Origin: Betaproteobacteria bacterium
GTDB taxonomy: Bacteria; Pseudomonadota; Gammaproteobacteria; Burkholderiales; Usitatibacteraceae
NCBI GenBank assembly: GCA_016720855.1
Contig: JADKJU010000002.1
Span: 992,001-1,056,000 of the forward strand
DNA length: 64,000 nucleotides
Direction of reading: 5' to 3'
Shown: piece after piece, positions 51,372 through 59,765 of the stretch
Layout: each line of letters begins with the position of its first letter
Numbering within the stretch: the stretch's first letter is position 1
Notes under the pieces: generated by a model
Seen by the model: the letters and a program-made list of their open reading frames with translations, nothing else
What the model was told of the DNA's origin: nothing
Databases searched by the model: none
Position numbers and translations under genes: made by a program

Positions 51372-52346
51372 ATGCCCCACGCAATCCGAATCCACAAGAA
51401 CGGCGGTCCCGAAGTCCTGCAGTGGGAAGAAGTCACCATCGGTGAACCCGGCCCCAATGAAGCCCGCATCGCGAACAAGGCGATCGGTCTCAACTACATC
51501 GACACCTACCACCGCACCGGCCTTTATCCCATGCCCATGCCCTCCGGGCTGGGCCTCGAGGGCGCGGGCGTCGTGGAAGCGGTCGGCCCGGGCGTAACCG
51601 AGCTCAAGGCGGGCGACCGCGTGGCCTACTGCAACGGGCCCATCGGCGCGTACGCAGAGAAGAAGATGCATCCCGTCGAGCGCCTGGTGAAGATTCCCGA
51701 CGGGATCTCCTTCGAGCAGGCCGCCTGCATGATGCTGCAGGGCCTCACCGTCCAATACCTCTTCCGCCGCACCTATACGCTGAAGGCCGGCGAGACGATC
51801 GTCTTCCACGCGGCCGCGGGCGGCGTGGGCCTCATCGCCAGCCAGTGGGCAAGAGCGCTGGGCGTGCACATGATCGGCACCGTGAGTTCCGACGAAAAGG
51901 CGAAGCTCGCCACCGACAACGGCTGCGAGCATATCGTGATCTACACGAAGGAGGACTTCGTCGCGCGCACCAAGGAGATCACCGGCGGCAAGGGCGTTCC
52001 CGTCGTCTACGATGGCGTCGGCAAGGACACCTTCATGAAGTCGCTCGACTGCCTGCAGCCGCGCGGCATGATGGTGAGCTTCGGCAACTCCTCCGGCGCG
52101 GTCGAACCGCTGAATCTCGGCATCCTCGCGGCCAAGGGTTCGCTCTACGTGACGCGGCCGACCCTCATCACGCACACTACGCCGCGTGCCGCCCTCATGG
52201 CTGCCGCCGACGAGCTCTTCGGCCATGTGCTCGCCGGGCGAATCAAGATCAACCCGCGGCAGTCGTACCCGCTCAAGGATGCGGCGCAGGCTCACCGCGA
52301 CCTCGAGGCCCGCAAGACCACGGGCTCCACCATCCTGGTGCCGTGA
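51372..52346 (+). CDS. NADPH:quinone oxidoreductase (zeta-crystallin type)
   Basis: MDR-family enzyme of 324 residues without zinc ligands. GroES-like N-terminal domain (about 1-125) with IGLNYIDTYHRTGLY, and Rossmann domain with AAAGGVGLIASQWA at about 148-161, the NADPH loop of QorA-type enzymes. ATG 51372 has AAGGAG 6 bp upstream; an ATG two codons earlier overlaps that site. May handle quinones or act as an enoyl-type reductase; substrate unknown. Confidence 0.93.
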   Translation: MPHAIRIHKNGGPEVLQWEEVTIGEPGPNEARIANKAIGLNYIDTYHRTGLYPMPMPSGLGLEGAGVVEAVGPGVTELKAGDRVAYCNGPIGAYAEKKMHPVERLVKIPDGISFEQAACMMLQGLTVQYLFRRTYTLKAGETIVFHAAAGGVGLIASQWARALGVHMIGTVSSDEKAKLATDNGCEHIVIYTKEDFVARTKEITGGKGVPVVYDGVGKDTFMKSLDCLQPRGMMVSFGNSSGAVEPLNLGILAAKGSLYVTRPTLITHTTPRAALMAAADELFGHVLAGRIKINPRQSYPLKDAAQAHRDLEARKTTGSTILVP

Positions 52347-52840
52347 TACCGCGGCGGGCGGGCCGCCGAATCGCGATCGGCGTCGCGGCCCTGGCCCTCG
52401 CGGGGCTCGCCACCGTCATCGCCGGATCCGCCATGGGCCTCTTCTCGGGAAAGCGACCCGCAGACCTCGGTCTTCACGACGGGAAACTGCGCGGCGGCGA
52501 CTGGCGACCCAACTGGGTCTCCTCCCGGGCGCCGGCGAGCGACGTGACGCACTACATCGCGCCATTGTCTTTTTCAGGGGATGCGACAGATGCGTGGAAG
52601 TCGCTCGAGGAAATCATTCGCACCACGCCGCGCGCGAACGTGATCACCCGCGATGCGCGCTACATGCACGTCGAGTTCTTCTCGAAGGCGATGGGCTTCG
52701 TGGACGACGCCGAGTTCGCGCTCGATGCGGCGGCAGGCGTGATCCACGTCCGCTCCTGCGCGCGGCTGGGCGTGCGCGACTTCGGCGTCAACCGCGATCG
52801 AGTCGAAGCCCTTCGCGCGGAGCTGTCGAAAAGGCGCTGA
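52343..52840 (+). CDS. DUF1499 protein with N-terminal membrane anchor
   Basis: 165 residues from a GTG overlapping the qor stop (GTGA). One hydrophobic segment at about 10-28 (AIGVAALALAGLATVIAGSAMG), then the DUF1499 domain with the conserved NWVSSRA, ARYMHVEFFSKAMGFVDDAEF and HVRSCARLGVRDFGVNRDRVE segments. Function unknown; probably faces the periplasm. Its TGA abuts the stop codon of the convergent barrel-protein gene. Confidence 0.88.
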   Translation: MIPRRAGRRIAIGVAALALAGLATVIAGSAMGLFSGKRPADLGLHDGKLRGGDWRPNWVSSRAPASDVTHYIAPLSFSGDATDAWKSLEEIIRTTPRANVITRDARYMHVEFFSKAMGFVDDAEFALDAAAGVIHVRSCARLGVRDFGVNRDRVEALRAELSKRR

Positions 52841-53494
52841 TCAGAAGGCGATGCCCAGGGACGTGATGACGATCTGGTCCGCCGAACCGGGGTTGAACCA
52901 GTAGGCGCCGAGCGTGAACTCGCCCAGCGAAACCTGGGCGAAGCCCCCGCGCTGCAATTCCCGATCGCCGCCATAAATCCGCGTGCGCTGCGCCACGATT
53001 CCCGCGCGCAGCCATTCGGCGGGACGAAAGCCCAGTTCGCTCCAGGCGTAGGTGTAGCTCGCTTCCCGTTCGTTGCGGTCGCGGACGTATTCGGCCTCGA
53101 CGTAGAAGTCGAACCGGCCGGAGGAAACGCTCGCCTCGAATCCGGCGATCGCTCCGCGCACAGCCCCCGTCACCCCACCCACGATCGGCGTGGCCTCGAA
53201 CTTGATGGCGTCGCCGCCGGAGAAGGTCCAGCCGACGAACGCGGATTGCGCGTGCACGGCCTCGTAATTCGCCCGTGCCTCGAGGTGTAGCGGTCCGCGG
53301 TCAGCAGCGAAGATGCCGGAAGCGTAGTCGGCGCTGCCCCGAGGCGAATTCCAGTAGCCGGTGGCCGCGAGTTCCCAGTCGGACGCCTCCGGACGCGATG
53401 CCCGCCGCCCCCCGGGCTCGCCACTCTCCTGCGCCTGCGCGAGGACGGTCGCGAATCCGAAGGCGAGCGCCGCGAAATGCGCTGCGCGCCTCAT
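52841..53494 (-). CDS. Putative small outer-membrane beta-barrel protein
   Basis: 217 residues, no recognised domain. Signal peptide core AALAFGFATVLAQAQ, then alternating strands rich in Tyr, Trp, Ala and Gly (ATGYWNSPRGSADYASG, FDFYVEAEYVRD, FTLGAYWFN) and a C-terminal phenylalanine (SLGIAF), the usual outer-membrane assembly signal. The start overlaps the VIT-like gene stop by four bases, so it belongs to the same operon. Role unknown. Confidence 0.65.
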   Translation of the reverse strand: MRRAAHFAALAFGFATVLAQAQESGEPGGRRASRPEASDWELAATGYWNSPRGSADYASGIFAADRGPLHLEARANYEAVHAQSAFVGWTFSGGDAIKFEATPIVGGVTGAVRGAIAGFEASVSSGRFDFYVEAEYVRDRNEREASYTYAWSELGFRPAEWLRAGIVAQRTRIYGGDRELQRGGFAQVSLGEFTLGAYWFNPGSADQIVITSLGIAF

Positions 53495-54177
53495 CCGCCC
53501 AGGGCGATGATGGCAACCGTGAGCGTGATGCCCAGCGCCATCATGCCTAGGCCGCCCTTCCACCCGGGGTAGCCCGCATGCCGCGCGAGCGTCAGCCCGC
53601 CGAAGAACAGCATCGCAAGCGTGAGCGCGCGCGAGACGTGCAGCGCCATTGGCACGTCGCTCATGAGCACGAAAGGCAGCGCGACCGGAAACGTGGAGAG
53701 CACGACGATGAAAAAGATCCCGAGCGCGCCGCGAATATCGCCGGATTGGAAGCCCGGGCCTGCCGGGAGCGTGGTCGCCTCCACGAGGCGCGTGCGGATG
53801 GCGTCGAGTTCCTTGTCCTCCACGAGGGTTCCGATCGGGCGGGGCATCGCGTCCCGGAGAAGCCGGACACCGTCTTCCGGACGGGGCGCGGCGCGCACGG
53901 CGAGAGCCAGCGTGAGTTTCTTGCCGCGCACCGTGAGCGTGCGGACGAGGTACATGACTGCATCGACCAGCCCCCACGCGAGGTTGCATCCCAGGGCGGC
54001 ATACAGCACCGTGCGGCCGGGATCCTGGCCGGCCGTGGCGGCCGAGACTGCGCCAACGAAGGTGAGAGCCATGAAGAGGCCGAAGCACATCTCGGAAACG
54101 CGCTCGACGATGTCGAGCACGGGCTCGCGCTCGCGCATCTCGCGCCCGTCACCGCCGCCGGGAAGAGCCGCGCTCAT
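53491..54177 (-). CDS. VIT1/CCC1-like membrane protein
   Basis: 228 residues with five hydrophobic segments in the arrangement 2 + 3: two in ERVSEMCFGLFMALTFVGAVSA to LGCNLAWGLVDAVMYLV (about 25-80), a cytosolic loop with a helical acidic region, then three in the last 85 residues. It resembles bacterial members of the iron/manganese vacuolar-transporter family, but the metal-binding Glu array of the yeast protein is not obvious. It lies 3 bp after the DUF3047 gene. Confidence 0.72.
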   Translation of the reverse strand: MSAALPGGGDGREMREREPVLDIVERVSEMCFGLFMALTFVGAVSAATAGQDPGRTVLYAALGCNLAWGLVDAVMYLVRTLTVRGKKLTLALAVRAAPRPEDGVRLLRDAMPRPIGTLVEDKELDAIRTRLVEATTLPAGPGFQSGDIRGALGIFFIVVLSTFPVALPFVLMSDVPMALHVSRALTLAMLFFGGLTLARHAGYPGWKGGLGMMALGITLTVAIIALGG

Positions 54178-54180
54178 GCG

Positions 54181-54930
54181 CTACCTGCCGGCGGGCGCCG
54201 CGCAGGCGAAGCGAATCTCGCCGTAGTAGCCTTCCGTCTTTGCTCCGGTGTTGTCGGTGTCGGTCATGACCGCCACGCCGACGATCTTCCCGGGCATCGT
54301 GCCGAAGGCGAGCTGATAGTCCTGCACGAGATTGCGCCGGTAACTGTGCCATGCGCCCGCGCGCTGCGCACCGCTTTCGGCAACGATCATCTTCACGCGC
54401 GCGCTGTGCGCGCTGGGGATCACCGTGCCGACCGGATTGCGGTTGTCCCAGATGTACATCAAGGTGGCGTAGGGAGGAGCCAGGCCGGAGGCCTGCTTTG
54501 CGAGGGCAAGCCGGCGCTTCTCCTGGCCCGACAGGGTGGATTTGTCGCCGTCGAAGCCGACGATGACGCGAACCGGGGCGTCTTCGCGCTTCGGATCCCG
54601 GTTGTCGGCCGCGCCGATAAGGGCGTTGACACGCCAGCTCCATTCGAGGACAGGCACACGGGTGGGGTCCGACGTCTCCATGTGGACATAGGCCGAAGCC
54701 GAAGCGTCCGCCGTCGCTTTCAGGACTACCCGGCCGTCCTCCTTCGTGACCGCGTACTGCGTGTCGCGCTTGAGCCTGGACAGCGGCACGTGAATCCATG
54801 CGGGCTTGCCGGCGGAAACGGCGTCGAACGGGGGAAGTGCCTGCGGCGCGCAGTCCGACGCATGCGCCGCCGGTCCGCCAACGAGCAGCGCGATGGCCGG
54901 CAAGACTCGAAGGAGCAAGGCCGGGCTCAT
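54181..54930 (-). CDS. Exported DUF3047 protein
   Basis: 249 residues from the ATG at 54930 that overlaps the SulP stop (ATGA). Signal peptide core LLRVLPAIALLVGGPAAHA; DUF3047 domain with WSWRVNALIGAADNRDPKREDAPVR-type segment around 100-125 and YIWDNRNPVGTVIPS around 153-167. Function unknown, probably a carbohydrate-binding-like beta sandwich in the periplasm. Operon partner of the sulfate permease. Confidence 0.85.
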   Translation of the reverse strand: MSPALLLRVLPAIALLVGGPAAHASDCAPQALPPFDAVSAGKPAWIHVPLSRLKRDTQYAVTKEDGRVVLKATADASASAYVHMETSDPTRVPVLEWSWRVNALIGAADNRDPKREDAPVRVIVGFDGDKSTLSGQEKRRLALAKQASGLAPPYATLMYIWDNRNPVGTVIPSAHSARVKMIVAESGAQRAGAWHSYRRNLVQDYQLAFGTMPGKIVGVAVMTDTDNTGAKTEGYYGEIRFACAAPAGR

Positions 54931-56612
54931 GGGCCGCTGCGCTCCCGGAAGGCGGCCACCGCGTCCTCGACCGTGAAGAACATGCGTTCGCGCCCGAGCC
55001 TTTCGGCCAGCGGCGTGCGCATCACCATGTCGAGGGCCTCGGGATTGAGCGCGGCGAGCCACAGTTGCGCGCCACGCTTGCGCAGGTGCTCCTCGCCGTC
55101 GACCAGCATCTTGAGCGCAGTGAACTCAAAGCCTGGAACGGCGCCGCAGTCGAGCAGCAGGACCTGCGGCTTCTCATGGTCCACGAGCTTGCGCAGCTTT
55201 TCGCCGATGACCTGGGCATTGCCGAAATAGATGCGCCCCTCGGTCCTGGCGATCGCCAGCCCCGGGAATGCCTCGTCGTCGGGGTGCTCGCCGCTGCGGG
55301 GGCGGAACACGTTCGTGCCGGGCTTTCGTCCCAGCACGTGCAGGGGCGGGTTGTTGGCCAGGTGCAGCAGGCTCGCCATCGAGAGGATCACCGCGACGAG
55401 GATGCCCTGGAGCGTGCCGAGCACGGCAACCCCGGCGCAGGCCACCAGCGACCACCGGAACTCGATCGTCCGGATCCGCCGGATGGCCGCGATCTCGCGC
55501 GGGCTGATGAGCCCGATCGAATAGGCGATCACGACGGCCGCCAGGGTCGCATTCGGCAGCGGCGCCATGACGGGCGCGAGGAAGAGCATCGTGGCGACCG
55601 ACACCGCCGCGGTGACTAGCTCGGCCGCCTGCGTGCGCGCGCCCGCGCTCAGGTTCACGTTGGTCTGCGACGTTCCGCCGCCCGCCGGCATGGCGCCGAA
55701 GAGCCCGCCGATCACGTTGGCCGCGCCGATGCCCACCAGTTCCTGGTCGGCATCCACGCGGGGATCGCCCGGGCGTGCGAAGGCCCGCCCGGCGGCGATC
55801 GTCTCCGTGAAGCTCATGAGCGCGATGCCCGCGGCGGCCGGCCAGAGTTCCAGGGCGAGCGAGAGATCGGGCAGCGTGAGCGCCGGGAATCCGCCGGGGA
55901 TCACCCCGACGACGCTTACCCCCCGGGCCTGGAGCCCCAGCCAGGCGGAAGCGGCGATCCCTCCGGCCACTGCCACCAGCGGCGCGGGAGCGCGAGGAAT
56001 GAATTTTTCGAAAAGCAGGATCGCGACGAATGTGGCCAGCGCAACGGACAGCGTCGGGATCGACGTCTCCGGAACGTGGCCGGCGATCGCGACGAGGTCG
56101 CGGAAGAAACCTTCCTTGTGGATGTGCACCCCCAGGAGCTTGGGGAGCTGGTCCACGACGATCACGAGCCCGATCCCCGCCTTGAATCCGGTCAGCACGG
56201 GGTCGGAGATGAAGTTCGAGACGAAGCCCAGCCGGAACAGCCGCGCGACGAGAAGGATCGCGCCCACGAGCACGGCGAGCGTGGCCGTCGCGGTGACGGG
56301 ACTGACGTCCGGATGCGCCTGCGACACCGAGCCGAGCGCGGCAGCGCCCAGGATGGCGATCGTCGTCGTGGTGCTCATGCTCAGCATGCGCGACGTTCCC
56401 AGGATCGCGTAGACGACCATGGGAATGCAGGCGGTATAAAGGCCCACCTGCAGGGGCAGCCCCGCGATCGTCGCGTAGGCCATTGCCTTCGGGATCACGA
56501 TGGCCGCCGTCGTGAGGCCCGCGACGACGTCCGCCCTCAACCACGCCAGTTCATAAGTGGCCAGCCAACCGAGGGCGGGCACCAGGGGTACTTTGTGATC
56601 GGCCGGGTTCAT
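54927..56612 (-). CDS. SulP-family anion permease with STAS domain
   Basis: 561 residues: about 12-14 membrane segments (about 25-420) and a C-terminal STAS domain (about 445-555). AIVIPKAMAYATIAGLPLQVGLYT near 37-60 and the GLFGAMPAGGGTSQTNVNLSAGART stretch in the middle are SulP hallmarks. The STAS domain contains QVLLLDCGAVPGFEFTALKML, lacking a phosphorylatable Ser at the usual place. Could carry sulfate, bicarbonate or dicarboxylates; cluster genes give no decision. First gene of a four-gene operon. Confidence 0.92.
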   Translation of the reverse strand: MNPADHKVPLVPALGWLATYELAWLRADVVAGLTTAAIVIPKAMAYATIAGLPLQVGLYTACIPMVVYAILGTSRMLSMSTTTTIAILGAAALGSVSQAHPDVSPVTATATLAVLVGAILLVARLFRLGFVSNFISDPVLTGFKAGIGLVIVVDQLPKLLGVHIHKEGFFRDLVAIAGHVPETSIPTLSVALATFVAILLFEKFIPRAPAPLVAVAGGIAASAWLGLQARGVSVVGVIPGGFPALTLPDLSLALELWPAAAGIALMSFTETIAAGRAFARPGDPRVDADQELVGIGAANVIGGLFGAMPAGGGTSQTNVNLSAGARTQAAELVTAAVSVATMLFLAPVMAPLPNATLAAVVIAYSIGLISPREIAAIRRIRTIEFRWSLVACAGVAVLGTLQGILVAVILSMASLLHLANNPPLHVLGRKPGTNVFRPRSGEHPDDEAFPGLAIARTEGRIYFGNAQVIGEKLRKLVDHEKPQVLLLDCGAVPGFEFTALKMLVDGEEHLRKRGAQLWLAALNPEALDMVMRTPLAERLGRERMFFTVEDAVAAFRERSGP

Positions 56613-56819
56613 GATGGGTCCTCCGTGCAGGCCCTCCGCGGGAGCGGTTTCTTTCCTCGTTACTTACGGCCGCTGCAATCCAATGCTGCGCACCCCGGCC
56701 CTTGCCGCGCCCGAACGGCATCACGACGCTTGATCGTGAGTCGGATAATATCGTGGATTCGTTTCAACAGCCGGGAGCCCGCAAGCGGGCGCAACCGGCC
56801 CACGCACAGGAGACAACCG
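56613..56819. other. Divergent intergenic region SulP operon / ppk2
   Basis: 207 bp with no reading frame I would support. ggataatatcg at about 56743-56753 could contain a -10 for ppk2; no convincing -35 is seen. The SulP side begins with GGAGGAC just before its ATG. Confidence 0.4.
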
Positions 56820-57644
56820 ATGGCTGCGCGCAAGAGCAAGGGCAAGGAACCGAAGTCCCCCGACACCAACGGCAAGGTGTCGCGCAAGGACTACGACAAG
56901 GAGCTTTCCCGCCTGCACGCCGAGCTCGTGAAGCTCCAGGAATGGGTTGTGCACAAGGGCCTCAAGGTCTGCATCGTTTTCGAAGGGCGCGACGGTGCCG
57001 GCAAGGGCGGCACCATCAAGGCGATCACCGAGCGGGTGAGTCCGCGCGTCTTCCGGGTCATTGCGCTGCCGGCCCCGACCGAGCGCGAGAAATCCCAGAT
57101 GTACGTCCAGCGCTACCTGCCGCATCTCCCGGCCGCGGGCGAGATCGTGATCTTCGACCGCAGCTGGTACAACCGCGCGGGAGTCGAGCGGGTGATGGGG
57201 TTTTGCAGCGAGGAGCAGGCGCGCAAGTTCCTCACGGGGGTGCCGCTGGTCGAGCGCAACATGGTCGACTCCGGGATCATCCTCATCAAGTACTGGCTGG
57301 AAGTGAGCATGGAGGAGCAGACGAGGCGCCTCGAGCAGCGCATCAAGGACGGCCGCAAGGTCTGGAAGCTCTCGCCGATGGACCTCAAGTCCTACAGCCG
57401 CTGGTACGACTACTCGCGGGCGCGCGACGAGATGTTCGCCGCAACCGACGTCGATTTCGCGCCCTGGTACGTGGCGGTCTCCGAAGACAAGAAGAAGGCG
57501 CGGCTCAACATCATCAGCCACCTCCTCTCCACCATTGCCTACAAGCAGGCGCCCCGGGTCAAGGTGACGCTGCCCAAGCGCCAGAAGCCCGGCGACTATC
57601 GCGATCCGAAGTACCCGTTCAAGTACATCGCCGAGAAATTCTGA
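56820..57644 (+). CDS. ppk2: Polyphosphate kinase 2 (PPK2)
   Basis: 274 residues, a single PPK2 domain. Walker A in FEGRDGAGKGGTIKAI at about 54-69, Walker B region FDRSWYNRAGVERVMGF around 114-130, and the lid with KVWKLSPMDLKSYSRWYDYSRARDEM around 180-205. Uses polyphosphate to phosphorylate nucleoside di- or monophosphates (or the reverse). The N-terminal 20 residues are basic and disordered-looking. Its length and motifs fit PPK2 class I/II one-domain enzymes. Confidence 0.95.
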   Translation: MAARKSKGKEPKSPDTNGKVSRKDYDKELSRLHAELVKLQEWVVHKGLKVCIVFEGRDGAGKGGTIKAITERVSPRVFRVIALPAPTEREKSQMYVQRYLPHLPAAGEIVIFDRSWYNRAGVERVMGFCSEEQARKFLTGVPLVERNMVDSGIILIKYWLEVSMEEQTRRLEQRIKDGRKVWKLSPMDLKSYSRWYDYSRARDEMFAATDVDFAPWYVAVSEDKKKARLNIISHLLSTIAYKQAPRVKVTLPKRQKPGDYRDPKYPFKYIAEKF

Positions 57645-57951
57645 TTCGACGGGAGTCCCTGCGGGGCGCAGGTGGCGCAGGCCGGGGCCGTGCAGCAGCA
57701 GGCGCCCTGCGCCGTCGTGTCGGTCCACTTGGCGATGGGCGCGGGCTGGATCGACGCTGCCGGCAAGTCCACGGCAACGGGCGCCTCGCCGCCCTTCGAG
57801 GAACGCGAGAGGAACCTGTTCTGATCTTGATGCGATCCCGGTCCGGGCGTGACAAGCCGGCGCATACGAAATGATACTATTCGCCTTTGCCTGGCACAGC
57901 CTTCGACCACGATTGCGCCTGGGTCGGATCACCGCTGGAGAATTGAACCCC
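57645..57951. other. Intergenic region with a possible small Cys-rich minus-strand frame
   Basis: 307 bp between ppk2 and the DUF3302 gene. On the minus strand a GTG near 57775 opens a frame whose product contains GACCCTAPACATCAP (five cysteines) before running into the ppk2 end. There is no good ribosome site, so I leave it uncalled. On the plus strand I see no gene. Confidence 0.35.
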
Positions 57952-58542
57952 ATGTCACCCCGCATTGTGAAAGCAAGCGTCCTTCGCCGTGCGAAGCTTT
58001 CCTTGCTTGGCAGCGCCGTTGCATTCCTGCCGGCTGTCGCCCGGGCCTCGTTGTTTTCCGGAGACACGCTCGACAGCGTTGCCACGTTCATGGCGTGGTT
58101 CGTGATCCTGTTCGTGCCGATCGTCGGGATCGGCCTGTTCCTGGTGGTCCATGTCCTCCCGGAGAAGATCGCCGAGAGGCGCCACCATCCGCAGGTGAAC
58201 GCGATCAAGACCCTGTGCTTCCTGTCGCTCGTGTTCGGAGGTCTGCTCTGGCCGCTCGCGTGGCTGTGGGCGTTCACGCGGCCCACGCAGTACCGGATGG
58301 CGTACGGCACGGAGATGCACGAAAGCTACTTCATCGAGATGGGCGAGAGGGCCTCACGCGGAGACCTCGACACGCTGGAGCTCGAGCACCTGCGCGACGA
58401 ACTCGCCGAGTTGTCCTCGCGTGGCGTGCTGCCGAAAGCGCTGCGGGAACTGCCCGCGATCCTGGCGCAGGCAAGGCCCAAAGCGCAGGCGCCCGCTCCC
58501 GCTCCAGGTGCGGTCGCTGCCCAGCCGGGAGGGGGCCGGTAA
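57952..58542 (+). CDS. DUF3302 inner-membrane protein (YiaW-like)
   Basis: 196 residues: a hydrophobic start, two firm membrane segments at about 42-66 and 85-105 (VILFVPIVGIGLFLVVHVLP; FLSLVFGGLLWPLAWLWAF), and a soluble C-terminus with the ELEHLRDELAELSSRG helix. In E. coli the DUF3302 protein YiaW is encoded with the HlyD-like YiaV; here too the HlyD gene overlaps the stop (TAATG). Probably the inner-membrane partner of the export system. Confidence 0.88.
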   Translation: MSPRIVKASVLRRAKLSLLGSAVAFLPAVARASLFSGDTLDSVATFMAWFVILFVPIVGIGLFLVVHVLPEKIAERRHHPQVNAIKTLCFLSLVFGGLLWPLAWLWAFTRPTQYRMAYGTEMHESYFIEMGERASRGDLDTLELEHLRDELAELSSRGVLPKALRELPAILAQARPKAQAPAPAPGAVAAQPGGGR

Positions 58543-59762
58543 TGGAACTGCTCCTCCTTGCGATCTATTCGGGAATCGTCTGGTTCATCTTCATCAAGAT
58601 GAAGTGGCTGCCCTGGAACATGGTGTCCCAGGTCATCGTCGCCGTCATCCCGATCGTGGGACTCACGGCGCTGATTCTCGTCCTGAACGTGGTCGCGCCT
58701 TCGTCCTCGGACGTGCGCGTGATCAAGTACGTGATCAACGTGGTCCCGCAGGTCCGCGGCCGCGTGCTCGAGGTGCCGGTGGAGGCCAACCGGCCCGTGA
58801 AGAAGGGCGACGTGCTCTTCCGCATCGATCCGACGCCCTATCAGCTCCAGGTGCAGGCGCTCGAAGCGCAGCTCGCCAACGCGATCGGGACCTCGAAGGA
58901 GCTCGAGGAGCAGGCGGCCGGCGCGGCCGGGCAAGTGGCGCAGGCCCGCGCTGCGATCCAGCAGGCGCAGGCGCGCAGCCGCGAAGTTTCGGCGCGTGTC
59001 GACCTCGCGAGGATGCGCGTGGAGCAGAACCGCGAGCTGGTTGCGACGGGGGCGGGAAGCAAGTTCGACCTCGAGCAGGCCGAGGCGAATCTCAAGGAAC
59101 TCGAAGGCCAGCTCGACGGCGCACGAAGCGCCGAAGCGCAGGCCCAGGCGACCGAGGTGCAGGCCACGGCGAGCCAGCGCCAGGTGGCCCAGCGACTGGG
59201 AGCGAAGGCGAACGGCGAATACGCGCAGGTCGCGCAGGTCCGCGCGCAACTGGAAAGCGCGAAATGGGACCTTTCCCAGACCACCGTCACCGCGCCCGCC
59301 AACGGCTACGCGATCAACCTGCAGCTTCGGCCGGGGTCGATGACGGCGGCCTTTCCGGTGACGCCCGCGCTCACCTTTGTCGAAGACGAGTTCCAGGTGA
59401 TCGCCCTCTACCAGCAGAACGAGCTTCACCAGGTTGCGCCGGGCAACGAAGCGGAGATCGCGCTGGAGACCTATCCGGGGCGGATCATCAAGGCGAAAGT
59501 CGACTCCATCGTCTGGGCGCAGGGGCAGGGGCAGTCCCAGATGAGCACGGCGCTGCCGACGACGGGCGCCATGCCAACGGCTCCGAATCGCTTTCCGGTG
59601 CGACTGGAGATCGAGCCTCGCGACCGGGAAGTGTTCCTTGCCGCGGGAGCCGTGGGTCATGCGGCGATCTACACCGAGCATGGGGAAGCCGTCCACATCC
59701 TGCGCAAGATCCTGCTGCGCGTGGGATCGATCACCAACTACCTCATCCTCAAGATGCACTAG
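58542..59762 (+). CDS. HlyD/EmrA-family membrane-fusion protein (YiaV-like)
   Basis: 406 residues: N-terminal anchor of two hydrophobic stretches (about 2-20 and 27-48), barrel-sandwich entry VPQVRGRVLEVPVEANRPVKKGDVLFRIDPTPYQL around 68-102, a long coiled coil rich in Ala and Gln (about 105-235), and closing half-motif TTVTAPANGYAINL. Links an inner-membrane transporter to the outer-membrane channel encoded 3 bp downstream. No MFS, RND or ABC transporter gene is present in this operon. Confidence 0.93.
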   Translation: MELLLLAIYSGIVWFIFIKMKWLPWNMVSQVIVAVIPIVGLTALILVLNVVAPSSSDVRVIKYVINVVPQVRGRVLEVPVEANRPVKKGDVLFRIDPTPYQLQVQALEAQLANAIGTSKELEEQAAGAAGQVAQARAAIQQAQARSREVSARVDLARMRVEQNRELVATGAGSKFDLEQAEANLKELEGQLDGARSAEAQAQATEVQATASQRQVAQRLGAKANGEYAQVAQVRAQLESAKWDLSQTTVTAPANGYAINLQLRPGSMTAAFPVTPALTFVEDEFQVIALYQQNELHQVAPGNEAEIALETYPGRIIKAKVDSIVWAQGQGQSQMSTALPTTGAMPTAPNRFPVRLEIEPRDREVFLAAGAVGHAAIYTEHGEAVHILRKILLRVGSITNYLILKMH

Positions 59763-59765
59763 GCG

